A stretch of DNA of 64,000 nucleotides from Thermoleophilia bacterium (lineage in GTDB: Bacteria; Actinomycetota; Thermoleophilia; Gaiellales; Gaiellaceae): the NCBI GenBank assembly GCA_023382435.1, contig JAHDVS010000001.1, forward strand, positions 99,882 through 163,881. Reading direction: 5' to 3'. Shown in pieces: positions 40,811-50,499 of this stretch (positions are counted from its first letter, which is position 1; every line of letters begins with the position of its first letter). Made by a program: the position numbers and the translations under genes. The notes below the pieces were generated by a model that made no database searches, was not told the DNA's origin, and saw nothing but the letters and a program-made list of their open reading frames with translations.

Positions 40811-42736
40811 TCAGGTGAGGACGCGGCCCAGCTCCTCGACGGAGGTGAGGCCCGCGATGACCTTGTCGAGGCCGTCGTCCCAGAGCATTCGCATCCCGCC
40901 CTCGATCGCGGCCAGCTCGATCTCCTCGCGGCTCGCGTGCTGCGCCGCAAGGCGCTCGAGCTGCTCCTCCATCACCATCAGCTGGAAGATGCCGACCCGG
41001 CCCCGGTAGCCGGTCTGGCTGCAGCGCGGGCAGCCACGCTTGCGGTACAGGGGCGCGCCATCCGCCGTCGCGATCTGGGAGGGCGAGAAGCGAGCGGCCG
41101 CGAGCTCCTCGGGCGCGGGCGCGTAGACCTCGCAGCAATGCGAGCAGAGTCGCCGCGCGAGGCGCTGCGCGAGCACGGCCGTGACGGCGGAGCCCGTCAG
41201 GAACGGCTCGACGCCCATCTCGTTGAGGCGCGTGAGCGCGCCCGGGGCGTCGTTCGTGTGCAACGTCGAGAGCACGAAGTGGCCCGTCAGCGCGGACTCG
41301 ATCGAGATCTTCGCGGTCTCGACGTCCCGGATCTCGCCGACCATGATCACGTCGGGATCGGAGCGCAGGATCGTACGCAGCGCGGCCGCGAAGGTCAGCC
41401 CCGCCTTCGGGTTCACCTGGATCTGGTTCACGCCGGCGAGCCGGTACTCGACGGGGTCCTCGACCGTGATCACGTTGATCTCCGGGCGGCTGATCTCGCT
41501 CAGCACCCCGTACAGCGTGGTCGACTTGCCCGAGCCCGTGGGCCCGGTGACGAGCAGGGCGCCCGTTGGCTTGCGCACGATCGCCTCGAGCGTCTCCCGC
41601 ATCGCGTCGGAGAGCCCGAGCTCCGTCAACGTCGGCGGGCGCCGCGATTTGTCGAGGAGACGCATCACGACGCCCTCGCCCTCGACGGTCGGCAGCACCG
41701 CGACGCGGATGTCGAGCGGGCGGCCCGCCACCCCCGCGGCCAGCGAGATCCGGCCGTCCTGCGGCCTGCGCCGCTCGGCGATGTCGAGCTTCGCGAGCAC
41801 CTTGAGCCGGGTCGTCACCGCCGAGGCGAGCCGCTTCGGGAGCCGTTGCATCTCGTGGAGGATTCCGTCGATCCGCATGCGCACCACGAGCGAGTCGGGC
41901 AGCGGGTCGAAGTGCAGGTCGCTCGCGCCGTCCTCGGCCGCCTGGAGGATGATCGAGTTGACGAGGCGCACCAGCGGCGCGTCGGAGATCCCGTCGTCGG
42001 CCTCGAGGTCCTCGCCCCCGTCGGCTGCGTCGCTCTCCTCCTGGACGAGCGCCGCCCGTTCCCACATCTCGGAGGTGCGAACGATCCGGCGTAGCTCGAG
42101 CTCGATGTCCTCCCGCGGCGCGAGCACGAGCTCGAGCGGGTAGCGGGTCGACAGCCGCAGCTCGTCGATCGCCTGGACGTCCGTCGGGTCGGCGATCGCG
42201 ACCCTGAGCCGCCCGCCCTCGAGCGCGAACGGCAGCGCCGTCGCGCGATCGAGGATGTGGCGCGGGACCGAGGCCGCCGCTTGCGTGTCGATCGGGATGT
42301 CGTGGAGATCGACGAACGGGAGCCCGTGCTGCTCGGCGAGCAGCCGGGGCACCTGGCCGGTGTCGATGATCGCCTGCGCGAACGAGTCGCCGCGCACGCG
42401 GGCACGCACCGCTGCCAGCCGGTCCGGTGCGAGCAGCCCCGTGGCCGCGATCAGGTCGGCCACGAGCTGCGCGACCGGGCGCGCGTCGTCCTCGAGGCGG
42501 TCGCCCCCCGGCGAAGCGGGCTCGCCCGCACCGCGCTCCGGCACGTCCGCAGCGAAACGGTCGGGCTCCTCCCCGCCGGCGCCCGGGCCCCGTAGCGCCA
42601 GCAATCGGCGACGTTCCCTCACGAAGCTTGTATCGGCTACCGGGGCACGGTTCGTGAGCAGCGGGGCGCCGGGGAGCGCCGCTCCCAGCTCTCGATGAAG
42701 GGGGTGGTGATCGCTGTCTCGCTTCGGTGTTTCCAC
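40811..42736 (-). CDS. pilB: Type IV pilus extension ATPase PilB
   Basis: Up to 641 residues. An N-terminal GspE/MshEN-like region (about 95-225) precedes the ATPase: Walker A GPTGSGKSTTLYG (about 397), Asp box VEDPVEYRL, Walker B DPDVIMVGEIRD, His box HFVLSTLHTNDA. A four-Cys zinc site (CSHC ... CPRC) is typical of extension ATPases and separates it from the PilT proteins. The start is uncertain: GTG 42736 is the longest, but the first 35 residues are poor and a GTG at VRERRRLLAL is an alternative. It is convergent with the thioredoxin-like gene. Nothing clear is seen in 42737-42888. Confidence 0.94.
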   Translation of the reverse strand: METPKRDSDHHPLHRELGAALPGAPLLTNRAPVADTSFVRERRRLLALRGPGAGGEEPDRFAADVPERGAGEPASPGGDRLEDDARPVAQLVADLIAATGLLAPDRLAAVRARVRGDSFAQAIIDTGQVPRLLAEQHGLPFVDLHDIPIDTQAAASVPRHILDRATALPFALEGGRLRVAIADPTDVQAIDELRLSTRYPLELVLAPREDIELELRRIVRTSEMWERAALVQEESDAADGGEDLEADDGISDAPLVRLVNSIILQAAEDGASDLHFDPLPDSLVVRMRIDGILHEMQRLPKRLASAVTTRLKVLAKLDIAERRRPQDGRISLAAGVAGRPLDIRVAVLPTVEGEGVVMRLLDKSRRPPTLTELGLSDAMRETLEAIVRKPTGALLVTGPTGSGKSTTLYGVLSEISRPEINVITVEDPVEYRLAGVNQIQVNPKAGLTFAAALRTILRSDPDVIMVGEIRDVETAKISIESALTGHFVLSTLHTNDAPGALTRLNEMGVEPFLTGSAVTAVLAQRLARRLCSHCCEVYAPAPEELAAARFSPSQIATADGAPLYRKRGCPRCSQTGYRGRVGIFQLMVMEEQLERLAAQHASREEIELAAIEGGMRMLWDDGLDKVIAGLTSVEELGRVLT

Positions 42737-42888
42737 CGCTCGCTCGACCCAGCCTCCTCCTCGGCCGAGCAGCCCATCCCGAGCCGGCCGCCGGACGGCC
42801 CCTCCGGCGCTACGCGCCTCCGGGACCGTCCGGCGAACCTAGAGCCTCAGGCTGTCAACCCGGGACCGGGGAACGGGGCGTATCCGTG

Positions 42889-43290
42889 CTACTCGGCGCC
42901 TTCGTTCTGATGGTCGGCGTTGGGGTTGGCGGGCTCGTCGGCGTGGCCGCCAGGGCCGTCGTCGTCGGGGACCTCGGCACCTTCGCTCTCCTCGGTGCTG
43001 TTCGCCTCGGTCGGATCGTCGGCGCCGTTCTCGTCCTCGATGGTGTCGGTGTCGGTCTTATCGTTGGCTTCCGGGCCCTCGTTCTCGGTTCCCTTGGGCT
43101 CGGTGGCGTCATCTGCGCCGTTCTCGTCCTGGATGCTGTCACTGTCGGCCGCGGGCGCTGCCGGCACCGCGGCGGCAACGGGTGGCGGGGTCGGGTTGCT
43201 CGTGTTCCCGGTGGCGAATGCCACGCCGCCGAATGCCATCGCTCCGACTGCGCCGAGGCCTGCGGCCATCCTTACGAGTCGCGTGTTCAT
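42889..43290 (-). CDS. Secreted acidic repeat protein
   Basis: 133 residues with a good AAGGAGG site. A signal peptide (MNTRLVRMAAGLGAVGAMAF, cleavage after about residue 26) is followed by an acidic region with two related units, DSIQDENGADDATEP and DTIEDENGADDPTEA. The end is DDDGPGGHADEPANPNADHQ. I have seen this C-terminal pattern in unnamed actinobacterial exported proteins; function unknown, Ca2+ binding is possible from composition alone. It sits just downstream of the histidine kinase operon. Confidence 0.8.
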   Translation of the reverse strand: MNTRLVRMAAGLGAVGAMAFGGVAFATGNTSNPTPPPVAAAVPAAPAADSDSIQDENGADDATEPKGTENEGPEANDKTDTDTIEDENGADDPTEANSTEESEGAEVPDDDGPGGHADEPANPNADHQNEGAE

Positions 43291-43368
43291 CTGGGTCGCC
43301 TCCTTCTGCTGGGTTGCCGTGCCGGATCTGGCACGTCTTCACCGTACGGCCGGGAGATGAGTTGACCC

Positions 43369-44835
43369 TTAGAAGTCCGGTCTCGACGCAGGTCGCGTCG
43401 GCCTCGGGCGGTTCGTGCCGTCGTCGGCACGTGGGACTGCGGGGATCGCGAGCCAGACGTCGGCCCGGTCTCCTGTGGCGGCGTGCGCCTCGCCGTGATG
43501 GGCGCTGGCGATCACCTGGACGATCGCGAGGCCGAGCCCGGAGCCGCCGCGGCCGCGCGCTTCGTCGGCGCGCGTGAACCGTTCGAACGCGTGCGGGAGA
43601 AACGCGCTGGGGATGCCGGGGCCCTGATCGGTGACGTGCAGCTCGACGGAGTCCTGGGTTCGTCGGCCAGTGAGGGTGACGGTGCCGGCACCGTGTCTGA
43701 GCGCGTTCTCGACGAGGCTGCCGAGAGCTTGCTCGAGACGGCTCCGGTCGCCGCGCAAGCCGAGCTTCAGTGGTGCGTCGACGCTGATTTCGCGGCCGGC
43801 TGCGGCTGCGTGGCGTTCGTAGCGGGCGGCAATGGTTTCGAGCAGCGACAGAACGTCGATCGTCTCCGGGCTGATCGGAAGCCGTCCGTTGTCGGCGCGG
43901 GCGAGGACCAGGAGGTCGTCGGCGAGCTGGGCGAGCCGGTCGGTTTCCTCGCCGGCTGAGAGGAGGGCCGCCCGCAGTTCGGGCGGGTTCTGGCTGCCGC
44001 TGAGCGCGAGCTCGATCTCGGTCTTGAGGAGCGCGAGCGGTGTTCGCAGCTCGTGGCTGGCGTCGGAGACGAAGGCTCGTTCGCGCTCGAGTGCGCCTTG
44101 CAGCCGGGTGAGCATCGCGTTGAGGGTCTCGCCGAGGCGACGGATCTCATCGTTCGCGTCAGCGAGTGGCAGACGGGCTTCGAGGTCGTCGTCGCCGATC
44201 GCTTCCGCCCGTTGCCGCATCGCCTCGACCGGACGCAGAGCGGCGCCGAGGACGAGGTATCCGACCAGGGAGGCGGCGAGGAGCGCGAGTGGACCGCCGA
44301 GCAGAAGCGCGATCGCCAGCTCGTGCTGGGACTCCTCCTTGGCCTCGAGGGAGGCGCCGACAATCACGACGAGCGGGCTGTCCTGCGCGGTGACGGGGAT
44401 CGCGAGCAGCCTCGTGCTGGCGTCGATGCCGGCGACGCCCTGCGCACGGTCGAGGAGGAGCGAGCGGCCACTGAGCGCGCGAGCCAGCTCGGCGTGCGTG
44501 AGCAGCGGCCGGGCTGCCCCCGGCACGGCGTCGTAGACGGCACCGGTCGCATCCATGACCTGGGCGATCCCGTTACGTTCGGGGTCGAGCTGCCCGCTTT
44601 CTGCGAGCCCGGTGTCGGCCTGCGCGAGAAGCGCGGCGACCGACGCCGACCGAGCACGCAGCCCGTCGTCGATCGCCAGGTCCAGCGAGCGGCCGAGACG
44701 CGCGTAGACGAACAGTCCAGCGGACGCGAGGACGAGCGCGAGCGCGGCCGCGAACAGGAGCGTGATCCGCAGCCGGATCGGGAGTCGCCGCAACGCGGCG
44801 CCCGAGCGACCGAGGGCGACCGAGGTGGGGCTCAT
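43369..44835 (-). CDS. Sensor histidine kinase
   Basis: 488 residues from ATG 44835. Two membrane helices flank an extracytoplasmic sensor (about 45-175); then HAMP, H-box FVSDASHELRTPLALLKTE, N-box LVENALRHG, and G-boxes DQGPGIP and GGSGLGLAIV. All catalytic residues are intact. It overlaps its response regulator by 4 nt and is the last of the lipoprotein-ABC-regulator chain, so it probably senses the envelope state that the ABC module handles. Confidence 0.93.
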   Translation of the reverse strand: MSPTSVALGRSGAALRRLPIRLRITLLFAAALALVLASAGLFVYARLGRSLDLAIDDGLRARSASVAALLAQADTGLAESGQLDPERNGIAQVMDATGAVYDAVPGAARPLLTHAELARALSGRSLLLDRAQGVAGIDASTRLLAIPVTAQDSPLVVIVGASLEAKEESQHELAIALLLGGPLALLAASLVGYLVLGAALRPVEAMRQRAEAIGDDDLEARLPLADANDEIRRLGETLNAMLTRLQGALERERAFVSDASHELRTPLALLKTEIELALSGSQNPPELRAALLSAGEETDRLAQLADDLLVLARADNGRLPISPETIDVLSLLETIAARYERHAAAAGREISVDAPLKLGLRGDRSRLEQALGSLVENALRHGAGTVTLTGRRTQDSVELHVTDQGPGIPSAFLPHAFERFTRADEARGRGGSGLGLAIVQVIASAHHGEAHAATGDRADVWLAIPAVPRADDGTNRPRPTRPASRPDF

Positions 44836-45512
44836 CGCGTCTGGTCGGCCCTGAGCCGGTAGCCGGCACCGCGCACGGTCTCGATCGTGTCTGTCCCGAA
44901 GGGCCGATCGATCTTCTCGCGCAGGTAGTTGATGTAGACCTCGATGACGTTCGAGCGGTTCTCGTAGGTGAAGTCCCACGCGTGCTCGAGCAGATCGAAG
45001 CGGCTGAGCACCTGGCCGGGGCGGCGCATGAACGCTTCGACGAGCGCGAACTCCTTCGTCGAGAGCGCAATCGGGGTGTCGCCGCGCCAGACCTGGCGGC
45101 CGGCGGGATCCATCCGCAGGCCGCCGGCTTCGAGGATCGGTGGCCGCTCGAGCGGGCCGCGGCGGGCGAGCGCCCGGAGTCGTGCGAGCAACTCCGCAAA
45201 CGAGAACGGCTTGGTCAGGTAGTCGTCGGCGCCGGTGTCGAGACCGCGGACGCGGTCGTCGACGGCGTCGCGGGCGGTGAGCAGCAGCACCGGCGACCAG
45301 ACACCGTGCTGACGGAGACGCCGGCAGACCTCGAAACCGTCGATGCCGGGCAGCATCACGTCGAGGACGATCGCGTCGTACTCGGTCGCGCCGGCCCGCA
45401 CGAGCGCTTCGAGCCCGTCGCCGACCACGTCGACGGCATGCCCGTCACGGACGAGGCCGCGCTTGAGCAACGACGCCATCTTCGCGGTGTCTTCGACCAC
45501 GAGCAGCCTCAT
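44832..45512 (-). CDS. OmpR-family response regulator
   Basis: 226 residues from ATG 45512. Receiver domain MRLLVVEDTAKMASLLKRGL with phospho-Asp in DAIVLDVMLPG and Lys in YLTKPFSFAELL; winged helix with FDLLEHAWDFTYENRSNVIE. The start overlaps a 66-codon ORF by 4 nt, and the end overlaps the kinase by 4 nt. Confidence 0.94.
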   Translation of the reverse strand: MRLLVVEDTAKMASLLKRGLVRDGHAVDVVGDGLEALVRAGATEYDAIVLDVMLPGIDGFEVCRRLRQHGVWSPVLLLTARDAVDDRVRGLDTGADDYLTKPFSFAELLARLRALARRGPLERPPILEAGGLRMDPAGRQVWRGDTPIALSTKEFALVEAFMRRPGQVLSRFDLLEHAWDFTYENRSNVIEVYINYLREKIDRPFGTDTIETVRGAGYRLRADQTR

Positions 45513-45709
45513 CGGCTGGCTCGCTCGGGTCTCTGCCGGGAGGCTCCGCCGTCCAGATCGATCGTCAGACCGCCCCTTGTTCGCCCCGTCCAACGATATG
45601 TCACGGCCAGGTAGTCCGGGCTCGCGTGCTTCGTTGCCGGAGTGGTGCCGGCGGCGGCGCCACTCATGAGCGGAAGCGCCGTAGCGGGAATCATTCGCTG
45701 TCGAAGCAT
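45509..45709 (-). CDS. Small ORF coupled to the response regulator gene
   Basis: 66 codons from ATG 45709, which has a near-perfect AAGGAGGAG site. It begins MLRQRMIPATALPLMSGAAA, a weak signal-like start, and ends with an ATGA overlap on the response regulator. Nothing recognisable in YLAVTYRWTGRTRGGLTIDL. The strong ribosome site and exact overlap argue for translation; it may serve as a leader that feeds ribosomes to the regulator. Confidence 0.55.
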   Translation of the reverse strand: MLRQRMIPATALPLMSGAAAGTTPATKHASPDYLAVTYRWTGRTRGGLTIDLDGGASRQRPERASR

Positions 45710-45740
45710 TCGTGGCTCCTCCTTCTGTGGCGCGGCCTGG

Positions 45741-48401
45741 TCACAGCTCGCGGAGGATTTCGAGTGGCGGGCGGCGGGCAGCGCGCTGGGCGCCGGTGGC
45801 GGCGAGCGCGACGGCGGCGAGCGCGACGGCGATCGTGGTTGCGAGGTAGGCCCAGGGGATCGCGAGCTGACTGGGTGGCGGGTCGAAGACGCCGGTGAGG
45901 ACCTTGACGAGCATGGTCGTGATCGCGGCGGCACCGGCGGTTCCGAGCAGGAGCCCGGCGATGGTCATGAAGCCGGCTTCGCCCCAGATGAAGCTCGCGA
46001 GCTGGCGTGGCTTGGCGCCGAGGGCGTGGGTGATCGCAAAGCCGCGGCGGCGTTCGGCGAGGCCGACTGCGAGGGCAAGGCCAGTGGCGGCAGCGGCGAG
46101 CAGGAGTGCGAAGCCGAGCTCGACGCGAGTGAGCCCGGAGAGCTGGACGGCGGTGAGGCTGGAGCCGATGATCCTTCTGCTGCTGGCGATGTCGGTGACG
46201 GTGGCGCTGGCTCCGAGCGCTGTGCGGAGCCGGTCGGCAACCTGGGCGGGGTTGCCGGCGGTGTCGACGAGAAAGTGGGCGACGGCGTCGCTGCCGGTCT
46301 GGGCGGCGACGTAGCTGGCGTTGGCGACGAGGAAGCTGTCGCTGGGGGCGGTCGGGAACTCGGTCGTGATCCCGATGTAGGTGAAGGGGACGTTCGTGTA
46401 CTGGCCGGTGCGGCCGTCCTGGAGGCGTAGCGTGATCCGGTCGCCCTGGGTGAGCTGGAAGTCCTTGACGGTCTCGTCGCTGACGAGGACGCCGTCGGGC
46501 TGGCTGGCGAGGCGGGCGTAGAGGTCGTGGACGGTGCCGCCGCGGACGTAGGCGTTCTGGAGCTTGCCGGCGGCGACGATCGTGTCTGGCCGGACGCCGT
46601 AAAGGTCCTGGAGGTCGGCACCGACGTAGGCGAAGCGGTGCTGCAACGGCTCGACCGTGCGGACGCCTGGGATGCTCGCGATCGTGTCGGCTTCGCTTGG
46701 CCCGACGCTGACACCGGGGGATTCGCTGACGACGACCGGGGCGCCGTTGGTGAGGACGGCGTCGACCTCGGCCTGCTGGCGGTAGGTGGCGTTGAAGATC
46801 GCCGTCGAGGCGGCGAACATCGCGGTCAGGCCGACGAGGGTCACGGCCCAGGCGAGCTGGCGCCGCTGGCGGCTCATCGTCGCGCTGACGGTGCCGGCGA
46901 GTTGGCCGGCGATCGGCCGGACGAGCCGCGTGAGCAGGCCGCGGCCGTGGGCGAGCGTCAGGTAGGCGAGCCGGTAGATCAGCAGGCCGGCGCCGAGCCA
47001 GGTGAAGAGCGGGCCCAGCAAAGCGTAGTAGTTGACGGAGACGGTCGGGACGCCCTCTACGGCGAGGACGAGCTTGTAGCCGTTCCGACCGGTCAGGTAG
47101 AAGAGCGTGCCGCCGATCGCGAGCAAGATCAGATCGAGCCCGAGCCGCAGCCAGCGCGGACTGGGGCTACGTCGGACCTGGCGCAACGCACCGGTGACGG
47201 TGAGCGTGCGCGCGTCGCGCCAGGCGGGCAGCGCGATCACGAGCGCGGCGACGAGCAGTCCGGCGAGGGCGGCGCCGGTACCCCAGAGCGCCGCCGAGAG
47301 CGGGCCGGCGCCGAAGCCGACGCTGCCGAACGAGCCCGCGCCGATCGCGACGGCGGCGGCCAGGCCAACGGCGACGCCGGCGGCGGCTACGACGGCGGTT
47401 TCGGCGAGCGCGACACGGACGAGCTGGCCGGTTGCGGCGCCACGGGCTCGCAGGAGCGCCTGGTCGTGGCGGCGGCGGCCGGCACCGGCGGCGGCGATCG
47501 AGCCGGTCAGGAGCCCGGCGAGAACGGCACCGGGCAGGCCGAGGAAGAGAAAGAGGATCTGGGCGTAGCCGGCGTCGGAGCGCGCTGCGGCGAGCGCGGA
47601 GCCGACGTTGTCGCCGACGAGTCCGGCTCCGACGAGTTGCGTCTCGAGATTGCGGGCGAGGCCGCTGACCTTGACGTAGGCGGCGGCCGGGCTCGCCGGG
47701 AGTTGGTGGTCGAGGGTAGCGTGCACCTGGTCGTGGACGAGTTCTGGCCGTGCGCGGGCGAGCGGCCCGAACAGCTGCTGCCACCGGGCTTCGGGCAGCA
47801 GGATCACGTTGTCGGGTGGCGCCTGCGGTTGCGCACCGGCGGGTGCGCCGACGTTCTGGAAGAGCGAGTCGATCGCGGGCAGATCGACGATGCCGTCGAC
47901 CCTGACCTCGCTGGGCGACTGGCCGGCGCGGGTGATCGTGACGGTGTCACCGGGCGAGACGTGCAGGTTGGCGGCGGTTTGCTGGTAGACGAGAACGCCG
48001 CTGTCGCTGCCGACGAGTGTGCGGAGCTCGCCGGGGAACGCCTGCCGGTAGCCGTCCGGGAGGCCGAGCACCCGCCCGGGCCCGGTCGTCTGGGTCGAAC
48101 CACCCGTCGTGGCCTGGAAGCCGCTCGAGTCGGCGAACCCGACCGGCAGCGCGCGGGTCACGCCCGGGAATGCCTTGACGGTGTCGAGGACAGCGGTCGG
48201 GTTGCTGCCCGGCTGGGCCTCGACCTGCCAGTCGAGCGGGACGCGCTCGATCGCGCGGCGGGTCATCTGCGAGGTCGAGGCAGAGAGGAACGAGCCGATC
48301 GAGGCGAGCAGGGCGACAGTGACGGCGATCCCGGCGGCGACCGCGAGCAGACGCACTCGCCGGTGCGCCAGGAGTCCACGGATCCAGGTCAGCTCGAACA
48401 T
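45741..48401 (-). CDS. FtsX/MacB-type ABC transporter permease, double-domain
   Basis: 886 residues from ATG 48401 with GAGGAGG upstream. It begins with a membrane helix and a long extracytoplasmic domain (about 45-270), then several helices, a second extracytoplasmic domain (about 520-740) and a last FtsX block ([20 protein letters not shown]). Two FtsX cores in one chain mean it can act as a full membrane unit. It overlaps the ATPase gene by 13 nt. Such proteins move lipids, lipoproteins or peptides or transmit force; the substrate is unknown. Confidence 0.9.
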   Translation of the reverse strand: MFELTWIRGLLAHRRVRLLAVAAGIAVTVALLASIGSFLSASTSQMTRRAIERVPLDWQVEAQPGSNPTAVLDTVKAFPGVTRALPVGFADSSGFQATTGGSTQTTGPGRVLGLPDGYRQAFPGELRTLVGSDSGVLVYQQTAANLHVSPGDTVTITRAGQSPSEVRVDGIVDLPAIDSLFQNVGAPAGAQPQAPPDNVILLPEARWQQLFGPLARARPELVHDQVHATLDHQLPASPAAAYVKVSGLARNLETQLVGAGLVGDNVGSALAAARSDAGYAQILFLFLGLPGAVLAGLLTGSIAAAGAGRRRHDQALLRARGAATGQLVRVALAETAVVAAAGVAVGLAAAVAIGAGSFGSVGFGAGPLSAALWGTGAALAGLLVAALVIALPAWRDARTLTVTGALRQVRRSPSPRWLRLGLDLILLAIGGTLFYLTGRNGYKLVLAVEGVPTVSVNYYALLGPLFTWLGAGLLIYRLAYLTLAHGRGLLTRLVRPIAGQLAGTVSATMSRQRRQLAWAVTLVGLTAMFAASTAIFNATYRQQAEVDAVLTNGAPVVVSESPGVSVGPSEADTIASIPGVRTVEPLQHRFAYVGADLQDLYGVRPDTIVAAGKLQNAYVRGGTVHDLYARLASQPDGVLVSDETVKDFQLTQGDRITLRLQDGRTGQYTNVPFTYIGITTEFPTAPSDSFLVANASYVAAQTGSDAVAHFLVDTAGNPAQVADRLRTALGASATVTDIASSRRIIGSSLTAVQLSGLTRVELGFALLLAAAATGLALAVGLAERRRGFAITHALGAKPRQLASFIWGEAGFMTIAGLLLGTAGAAAITTMLVKVLTGVFDPPPSQLAIPWAYLATTIAVALAAVALAATGAQRAARRPPLEILREL

Positions 48402-49093
48402 GCCGCCTCCTCGCGTACGGACAGGCGACCGTCGGCCATCTGCCACTGCTCGGGCAGGCTGGCCGCGATCTCGGGGTCGTGGGTCGAGACGACGAGCGCG
48501 GCACCGGTCTCGCGGGCGGTCTCGATCAGCACGCCGACGGCGAGCAGGCCGTTCTCGTGGTCGAGCTGGCCGGTCGGCTCGTCGGCGAGGATCAGCCGCG
48601 GCCGCGAGACGAGCACGCGGGCGACGGCCGCGCGCTGGGCCTGGCCGCCGGAGATCTCCTCGGGCAGCTTCGCCACGAGCTCGCCGATCCCGAGCCGCTC
48701 GAGCGCGGCGGCCGCGGCCGCGAGCGCTTGCGGCTCGGGGCTGCCGAGCAACTGCAGCGGCAGCGCGACGTTCTCGAGCACGGTCAGCGGCGGCAGCAGG
48801 CTGGGGCCCTGGAAGACCATCGCGATCGGCCCGGGCCGCAGATCCTCGATTCCGCCGAGCGCGGGCCAGCTGACGGTGCCGCCGGTCGGCCGGTCGAGGC
48901 CGGCGAGCAGGTAGAGCAGCGTCGTCTTGCCCGAGCCGGAGGGGCCGGTGAGTGCGATCAGCTCGCCCGGCCGGATCTCGCAGCTCGTGTCGGTGACCGC
49001 GACGGTCGCGGAGCTGCCGTGCCCGTAGGTGTGGGAGACGTGCAGACAGCACGCCAGCGGCCCGGCTCTTTCGGTTGCGGTGCTGGTGCTCAT
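48389..49093 (-). CDS. ABC transporter ATPase (first of two)
   Basis: 234 residues. Walker [16 protein letters not shown]-loop [13 protein letters not shown], signature [16 protein letters not shown], Walker [13 protein letters not shown] and switch His in STHD are all present: a MacB/LolD-type ATPase. Its start overlaps the next ATPase gene by 4 nt and its end overlaps the permease. Confidence 0.93.
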   Translation of the reverse strand: MSTSTATERAGPLACCLHVSHTYGHGSSATVAVTDTSCEIRPGELIALTGPSGSGKTTLLYLLAGLDRPTGGTVSWPALGGIEDLRPGPIAMVFQGPSLLPPLTVLENVALPLQLLGSPEPQALAAAAAALERLGIGELVAKLPEEISGGQAQRAAVARVLVSRPRLILADEPTGQLDHENGLLAVGVLIETARETGAALVVSTHDPEIAASLPEQWQMADGRLSVREEAACSS

Positions 49094-49758
49094 TCGGCCA
49101 CGACTTTTCCATCGTGCAGCTGGACGGTGCGGTCGGCGGCGGCGGCGACCTGGGGGCTGTGGGTGACGAGCACGACCGCACTGCCGGCATCGGCGCGAGC
49201 GCGGAGCAGGTCGAGCACGTGGGCGGCGGTGCCGCGGTCGAGCTCGCCGGTCGGCTCGTCGGCGAGCACGACGGCCGGGCCGTTTGCGAGCGCGACCGCG
49301 AGCCCGGCGCGGGCGCTCTCGCCGCCCGACAGCTCGGAGGGGAGTGCGTGGGCGCGCAAGCCGAGCCCGACGCTGGCGACGAGCTCGTCGACGCTGGCCG
49401 GGGTGGCGTTGCCGGCGAGGCGTTGGGCGAGCGCGACGTTGGCGCTGACGTCGAGGTGCTGAACGAGGTTGGTTGACTGGAAGAGCATCCCGATCGAGCC
49501 GGCACGCAGCCGCGCCCGCTCTGGCTCGGGTCGGCGTGAGAGCGGCTGGCCAGCGATCCGGACTGTGCCTCCATCGGGTTCGTCGAGACCGGCGAGGCAG
49601 TTGAGCAGCGTCGACTTCCCCGAGCCGGAGGGGCCGGTGACCGCGACGATCTCTCCGCCTCGTGCGCTGAGCGAGACGCCGCGCAGCGCGAGCGTCTCGT
49701 CGTCGCCGACGTGGAAGAACCGGTAGAGGTCGCGCGCCTCGAGCGGTAGCGGTGTCAT
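49090..49758 (-). CDS. ABC transporter ATPase (second of two)
   Basis: 222 residues from ATG 49758. Walker [16 protein letters not shown]-loop [13 protein letters not shown], signature [16 protein letters not shown], Walker [13 protein letters not shown], switch His VTHS. The signature deviates ([10 protein letters not shown]) from the LSGGQ of its partner, so the two may form an asymmetric pair on the single double permease. Its start overlaps the lipoprotein gene by 4 nt. Confidence 0.92.
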   Translation of the reverse strand: MTPLPLEARDLYRFFHVGDDETLALRGVSLSARGGEIVAVTGPSGSGKSTLLNCLAGLDEPDGGTVRIAGQPLSRRPEPERARLRAGSIGMLFQSTNLVQHLDVSANVALAQRLAGNATPASVDELVASVGLGLRAHALPSELSGGESARAGLAVALANGPAVVLADEPTGELDRGTAAHVLDLLRARADAGSAVVLVTHSPQVAAAADRTVQLHDGKVVAE

Positions 49759-50354
49759 GCCGTCCATCGCAGCGAGTCGGTCACGATCCGCCACGGATCG
49801 ACGTTGTCGGCGCCCTTCGGGCCGCTCAACGTGAGTGTCACGAGCGTGCCATTGTGGAAGAACAGGTAGCGCTCGACGTCGTCGACGCCGGTCCTGCCGG
49901 TGACCGCGTCGGCCGGGCTGTCGGCCTGGTAGGTGATCAGCACCGCGTCGCCGGCGCCGCGGGTGACGGCGCTGACCTGGCCGAGCTGGAAGCCGGGCGT
50001 GCCGGACTGCAGGGCAGGCACGACATCGGCGGTGGCGGACTCCACCGTCGGCGCGTCGGCGGCGGGCGCGGCTTCGATCCTGATCGTGTTCAACTTGTCG
50101 GTGAACAGCGTCGCGGCGCCCTCGCTCGTGCGGGCCCATCCTTCGGGCACCTTGACCGCGAACGCCGCACCCGGAGGGGTGTACTCGACGAACGCCTGGT
50201 TGTCGGGGATGTCGCCGGCAGGGCTGACCTCCGGCGCGATCTGCGGCTGGCTGGGAGTCGGCGTGGAGCTCGAGGAGCCGCCCCCGCAGGCAGCGGCGGC
50301 GAGAACCACGACGGCCGCGGCGAGCCCGGCGAGCAGATAGGCGGGACGTTTCAT
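49755..50354 (-). CDS. Lipoprotein of the ABC-two-component module
   Basis: 199 residues. Signal peptide with lipobox LAAAAC (Cys about 23), a Ser/Thr/Pro linker and a compact domain with PPGAAFAVKVPEGWARTSEG, similar in pattern to PsbP/LpqN-like lipoproteins. First gene of the overlapping chain, so it may be the substrate-binding or sensing part. The ribosome site is GGAGG. Confidence 0.8.
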   Translation of the reverse strand: MKRPAYLLAGLAAAVVVLAAAACGGGSSSSTPTPSQPQIAPEVSPAGDIPDNQAFVEYTPPGAAFAVKVPEGWARTSEGAATLFTDKLNTIRIEAAPAADAPTVESATADVVPALQSGTPGFQLGQVSAVTRGAGDAVLITYQADSPADAVTGRTGVDDVERYLFFHNGTLVTLTLSGPKGADNVDPWRIVTDSLRWTA

Positions 50355-50429
50355 CGAAAGCCTCCTGGTCGGGTCGTTGAGCACTGCCCTGACCGTACGA
50401 GGCGACGAGCGAGCGCCGGGACAGCGTCT

Positions 50430-50471
50430 GGTCAACGTTCGGTCGCGACCGGTCAACGTCAGGTCAACCTG
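50430..50471. promoter_or_regulatory. Phased GGTC repeats, response-regulator operator candidate
   Basis: GGTC starts at 50430, 50441, 50451 and 50462, steps of 11, 10 and 11 bp. Three of the units read GGTCAAC. This is the helical phasing expected for tandem OmpR-type regulator dimers. The site lies between the divergent lipoprotein operon and the response regulator at 50500, 30 bp from the latter's start. Confidence 0.6.
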
Positions 50472-50499
50472 CAGCCACGCGACGACGTACGCTTGGCGC

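Noticed and set aside
46527..48914. Plus-strand open frame of 795 codons opposite the FtsX-type permease
   Set aside because: Gly/Glu/Arg-rich, no start context, and the permease is a coherent membrane protein.
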